Assembly: GCA_003194525.1 (NCBI GenBank)
Contig: NBIV01000026.1
Location: forward strand, 248,001-312,000
DNA: 64,000 nt
Source: Gracilariopsis chorda
Taxonomy: Eukaryota; Rhodophyta; Florideophyceae; Gracilariales; Gracilariaceae
Reading direction: 5' to 3'
Shown one piece after another: positions 60,403-64,000 of the stretch. The notes beneath the pieces are model-generated. The model had not been told where the DNA came from and made no database searches. It was given only the letters and a program-made list of their open reading frames with translations. How positions within the stretch are numbered: the first letter of the stretch is position 1; the number at the start of each line of letters is the position of its first letter. A program made the translations under genes and the position numbers.

Positions 60403-60496
60403 GAGTTGACAGCAGCAGTTGAATTTGCGGTTTTATTACAGTATATACAAGCAGGGCCGAGGGAGAGAGGCTGTGCGGGAAAGATAGCGGGTGATA

Positions 60497-60814
60497 CTAA
60501 GCGGCGGCCAGAAAGGCGGAAGTGAGTTTGAGACCGGGTGTAGACTTGGTGTATCGCTGACGGTGAACGGCCCAGGGCGAGGCGTGCTGGCGGCGATGTG
60601 TGTTGGAAGAAGGCTCTGTGTCGAGAGGGTGGGAGAGATAGGGTAGTTCACTAGATCGGACAATCCTTTCTATAGCGGTTTCCGAAAACGGTTTGCGAGA
60701 GGACTCCATGTAATTGGCGTGCGATACGAGGGGGGCGGCGGCGGTTGAGCAGAGGAGCAGTGCCAGGGTGAAGGCGACTAAAAGCAGGGCGGACGAAGAG
60801 GACGGGGAAGCCAT
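60497..60814 (-). CDS. Small secreted protein, unknown function
   Basis: Not recognised. The ATG at 60814 gives MASPSSSSALLLVAFTLALLLCSTAAAP, a clear signal peptide (cleavage after about residue 26). An 80-residue mature part follows with no cysteine and no repeats: basic, with ETAIERIVRSSELPYLSHPL and a tail ending TSAFLAAA. The open frame continues upstream to 61108 but across a TATA-like promoter, so the shorter form is chosen. Length 105. Could be a propeptide or a wall peptide. Confidence 0.6.
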   Translation of the reverse strand: MASPSSSSALLLVAFTLALLLCSTAAAPLVSHANYMESSRKPFSETAIERIVRSSELPYLSHPLDTEPSSNTHRRQHASPWAVHRQRYTKSTPGLKLTSAFLAAA

Positions 60815-60920
60815 TTGCAGGAGATAGTCACGACCGAAGCTGAGATTTGATTCAAAGGCGAGATCGGGTGCGGACGGTGGCGGTGGCGAGGTGGGGGAGG
60901 GGTGCGTCGGGCAGATGTGG

Positions 60921-60928
60921 CTTTTATA
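60921..60928 (-). promoter_or_regulatory. TATA box of the small secreted-protein gene
   Basis: TATAAAAG on the minus strand, 107 bp upstream of the ATG at 60814, directly preceded by a GC-rich GGGGCGGGGC-type stretch (complement at 60931-60940). It is the clearest core promoter in the window. Confidence 0.6.
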
Positions 60929-62664
60929 GAGGGCGGGGCGAGCAGGCGGCATGGCGTGGCACACGGACGAGCTTGTACATATGTATGTATCGCTTGGCAA
61001 TGCGTTTTTATGTAACCCTAGGTACCGTTGTACGCATCCAAGTGTTGAAAGCGCAGCACGCGCTTTTTGAAGACAGATGAGCACGGCGGGGGTGCTGACG
61101 CCAGCCACGTGGAACGCCTTTTTGCATGCGGCCGTTCTACTCGGCTGTATGTTTTAGCGTTTCTTCCTTGTTTGTTTGACAGATCTCGAGACGCTTCACG
61201 TGGCGCTTGTTGTGCCACCGGGAGGGGCGGCGCGGGCGACGCACTTGACAGCTTTTCCCGCCGTCGCCGCCTTTCCTTCTTACAAACGCTTGCTTTACTT
61301 CACCGCCATTGAGTCTCGTTGCGTCGCGTCTTGTCTCAAGGCGTCATACGCTTTTTCTGCGAGGCGCCCTAAGCGCGCGGTGAGCCGCCCCCACTTGGTA
61401 ACTTACCCAATGTTTATTCTCCGCCGTCGCCCCTTCACAGAGACAGCCTTGCTTCAGAGCAGCCCTCCTCTTCCAACCTCCTGACACTGTATTATGCACG
61501 CTCCCACCTGCCCGCTTCCTCGTCCACTACTTGAGCTGCCGTCGTCACTGGTACATACCAATCCCCCAACTTTTTAACCATGTGCTATCCAATCAACTAT
61601 TGTACTTGTGTGCACTACAAATACAGAATCCCGTCCTTGAGCACCATCTGTTCCACAGCTTCAGCACCGAGCCAATTTATCTAACTTCACCTATGTGACA
61701 CAACATAATGCGCACTCTCCTCCATGTCGTACTGTACCCGTACACAATACGCTCTGCTTGCCGTTCCAAACTTCCACCCTACTCATCGCCCTCACCCCCA
61801 CTGTACAAGCATCTCGCCATACGCTCCCCCGGATTCCACGTCTCAAAGTATCTATCCCATCTAATGTACATACACCACCTCTATTCTCCACCTGCCAAAA
61901 ACCTGAAACGTATCACTGCAACATTACCCCCTCCCTCCCCCGCCCCCTCCTCCACCCCCGCCTTACTAAACCCCTCGTCATACTACTAAACTTAAATCTT
62001 ACATCTCATCACATTCGCTCATCTCTGATCATCATGATCCGAACTGATACTGCAACACCGCACGGTAAACTCAAAACAGAAAAAGCCTCTGGTTGCTATC
62101 TTTATCCGTGCCACTGTCGCCGCTCCAGCCTCACTCGCAGCCAACACCAACAGATTCAACGCTTACATTACAACCAGTATGATGACAACAATCAACTTCA
62201 TAAACCCATCTCAAGCCAATCGCAACGCCAACAACACCGGACGACACTAAAACCAACCGACCATATCTTTACAAGGGCTAACAGAAGCCGCGTCGCTCCA
62301 CAAATCTATAACTTTCCATTAAACGAACCTTGAGCGCCTCAAAAACCCAATTAAACGTCTTCTGTCTACGGGTGTACATATATTGCCTCAAAATTCCCAA
62401 TTAAACGTCATCTGTGTACGGGTGTAGAATCTACACTGTAGATACATTGCATACACAACCGATACACATGCACGCTCCCAGATGCAATTACAGACCCCAC
62501 GTATAACATCACTCACAGCCTGCACTGCGCGGAGGGTATGTCCCATGCCGTTCAAGGGTCCAACTTCACCGCTCGCTCCTCCAATTCTCCAACATGCAAG
62601 AACGAACCAACAGCCTTCTCTTCTCCCCTCAACAGGCTGTGCCACCGCCTCACGCGAGCAGCAC
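60929..62664. other. Intergenic region, C-rich, with a short tandem repeat
   Basis: 1.7 kb. A 212-codon plus frame (61695-62333) is long but has pyrimidine-driven, low-information composition and no domain. The 49-bp tandem duplication at 62337-62430 is listed separately. No supported gene. Confidence 0.45.
62337..62430. repeat. 49-bp direct tandem duplication
   Basis: CCTCAAAAACCCAATTAAAC (62337) and CCTCAAAATTCCCAATTAAA (62386) each continue through CGTC[TA]TCTGT[CG]TACGGGTGTA. About 90% identical. Confidence 0.85.
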
Positions 62665-62880
62665 TCACAGCATTTTGTGTTTCACTAGCTTGACTTTCCT
62701 TCGTTTTGCAACGACTCTCGAGCAGTCAAAGTTCATAAAGAACAGGTCGTCCGGAATTAAGTCGGGCGCAGACGCCTCTGCACTCTCTTGTTTCATTCTT
62801 GTCCCACCCTTCTTATTATTGATCTTCTCGTCTTTGATGGTTCCTAGCGCTTGACCCATTGCGAGTAGCGTCTCGGTCAT
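62665..62880 (-). CDS. Possible small basic protein, unknown function
   Basis: The 71-codon frame from ATG 62880 reads MTETLLAMGQALGTIKDEKI and ends VVAKRRKVKLVKHKML. It has an acidic-hydrophobic middle (DLIPDDLFFMNFD) and a strongly basic end, in a region otherwise poor in open frames on this strand. No family recognised. Could be the only exon of a small gene or the first exon of a larger one. Confidence 0.35.
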   Translation of the reverse strand: MTETLLAMGQALGTIKDEKINNKKGGTRMKQESAEASAPDLIPDDLFFMNFDCSRVVAKRRKVKLVKHKML

Positions 62881-64000
62881 GCTCTTCTCTCCCCCTCAGC
62901 TCACTCTGTCCGCGACACCGTTCAGTCCGCCGTATTCAGCGCAACCCCTAGCTGATAGTTATCCAGTAGAGTTCACTGGTCTGCGTCCCACTCTGTCCTC
63001 GTTCAGAATGCAGTGAACACCAAACACCTGTTGATAAGCAAACGCTCTGAACTCCGGTGGAAAAGGATCCAACACGGTCAGCTTTTCATAATGTCCCCAT
63101 GCTCCACTCCCACGAAAACAAGTACGCACTCTCCCAGTCTCGTTCTCACCATATGGCTTATCTGGAACCTTTTATTCTGCTCTTTGCATGCGAAGCGCGC
63201 GTGAATTTGGCGTTCTAATATCTGTTCGATGCACCTGTAGCACTGTTGCTGCCCACGAAGTCAATCAAATGCAACCGAATGCAATTCGCAACAACGGCGC
63301 GCCATGAACCTTCTCGTCAACGCTCGGTAACAGCACATGCTGTTGCACATCTGTACACGTGGCCACGTTCATTGCCTCATCATTTTACCCCACAAAAGAG
63401 ATCTTACGCAAATAAAAATGGTTCCAATTTCGTGACTTGACAACGCCACACGTGTTCCGTCCCCAGCCGAGTAATACGGCATAGAACTCCAATTATGCCG
63501 AAGAGAAACATGTCTTGTATATCCCTAGTGTCTATCGGACCGCTGACCTCATATGAGGTCAAAACAATCAACTTTACGTTTAATTTTAGTTATTTTGATG
63601 GGAATTTTTTGCCTTTTGTAGTCCGTATAATTTATGCAACATGTTTTTGTATAGCAAAAATTCTAAGCTTCTGTTGTTTATGCTAGGTAAGAAGCAGAAA
63701 CTTAAGACAACTAAATGGGTTGATAGAGATCTGCTTGTGAAATATGGCTAATTTACTACAGAGCTTCAGAAAACCGGCTTTTTTGATATCAAAAACGTAC
63801 TTTTGATTCAAAACCACCGTTTTTGACGCGTGTATGAAAGGTTCAAAACCTTCAAAAAATAATCATTTGGCAACATTACATCCGGGCGGATAGACACTAG
63901 TGTACCATATCCCTACTGTTCTCTTTTAATGACCTCTATAGTTCACACAACTTTGAACTCCTCGAAACTCTTAGTGAAGTGCAATCGTCAAGAAATGTTT
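62881..64000. other. AT-richer intergenic end of the window
   Basis: 1.1 kb in which base composition shifts to AT-rich after about 63480. No ORF over 65 codons and no recognised domain; nothing else seen. Confidence 0.5.

Noticed and set aside
61695..62333. 212-codon plus-strand open frame
   Set aside because: Composition follows pyrimidine-rich DNA (Pro/Leu/Thr/His/Ser) with no folded-domain character or plausible promoter.
1..64000. CRISPR arrays, operons, ribosome binding sites, prokaryotic origin
   Set aside because: Gene content, introns, tRNA without CCA and eukaryotic transposons show this is nuclear eukaryotic DNA; no spaced repeat arrays were seen.

Overview
This window looks like nuclear DNA of a multicellular red alga (florideophyte type, for example a Chondrus- or Gracilaria-like genome). 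That is inference from content, not from a database search. Genes are eukaryotic, mostly single-exon and compact. They include a plastid-envelope phosphate translocator with an N-terminal extension, a plastid-type DnaJ zinc-finger protein and a secreted GH16 glycosidase of the kind acting on sulfated galactan walls. Coding regions alternate with decayed transposons, and only two introns are visible, both near 100-130 nt.

Region by region. 1-10 kb: an ANTH (AP180/CALM-type) clathrin adaptor runs off the left edge and is head-to-head with coatomer gamma. Then come a nibrin (NBS1) homologue and an unrecognised protein with a repeated PGFVARAI motif. 10-12.8 kb: weak coding only. 12.8-27 kb: an F-box-like LRR protein, a DHHC palmitoyltransferase, a large secreted PA14/TIG/sorbosone-dehydrogenase-like protein, a secreted unknown and the phosphate translocator. 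27-31 kb: the DnaJ zinc-finger gene is head-to-head with an unusual LSD1-type amine oxidase that lacks SWIRM, carries a zinc-ribbon-like insertion and ends in a SANT-like domain. 31-34.5 kb: decayed repeats. 34.5-41 kb: GH16, tRNA-Cys(GCA), an intron-containing ALBA protein and a SET-domain protein with an N-terminal signal anchor. 41-50 kb: a transposon-rich block. It holds a non-LTR retrotransposon 3' end, a 51-bp perfect palindrome and a complete-ended 4.6-kb PIF/Harbinger element (13-bp terminal inverted repeats, TTA target duplications). The element carries a broken DDE transposase, a broken Myb-like partner, a PIF1-helicase remnant and a GC-rich hairpin region with no ORF. 52-63 kb: housekeeping again, with a CSC1/OSCA channel, a GYF_2 protein head-to-head with PP2A-B55, COX17 head-to-head with a GNB1L/ASA1-like WD40 protein, and a small secreted protein with a clear TATA box.

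Working relationships. The genes form no operon. Several neighbours share short bidirectional promoters (ANTH/COPG, DnaJ-ZF/LSD1-like, GYF/B55, COX17/WD40), which is typical of a compact genome. ANTH and coatomer both serve vesicle traffic, and nibrin and the ASA1-like protein both touch PIKK/DNA-damage pathways, but these are thematic links only. Many reading-frame breaks fall in homopolymers, including one in the otherwise intact coatomer gamma. Assembly indels and true decay therefore have to be separated with read data.
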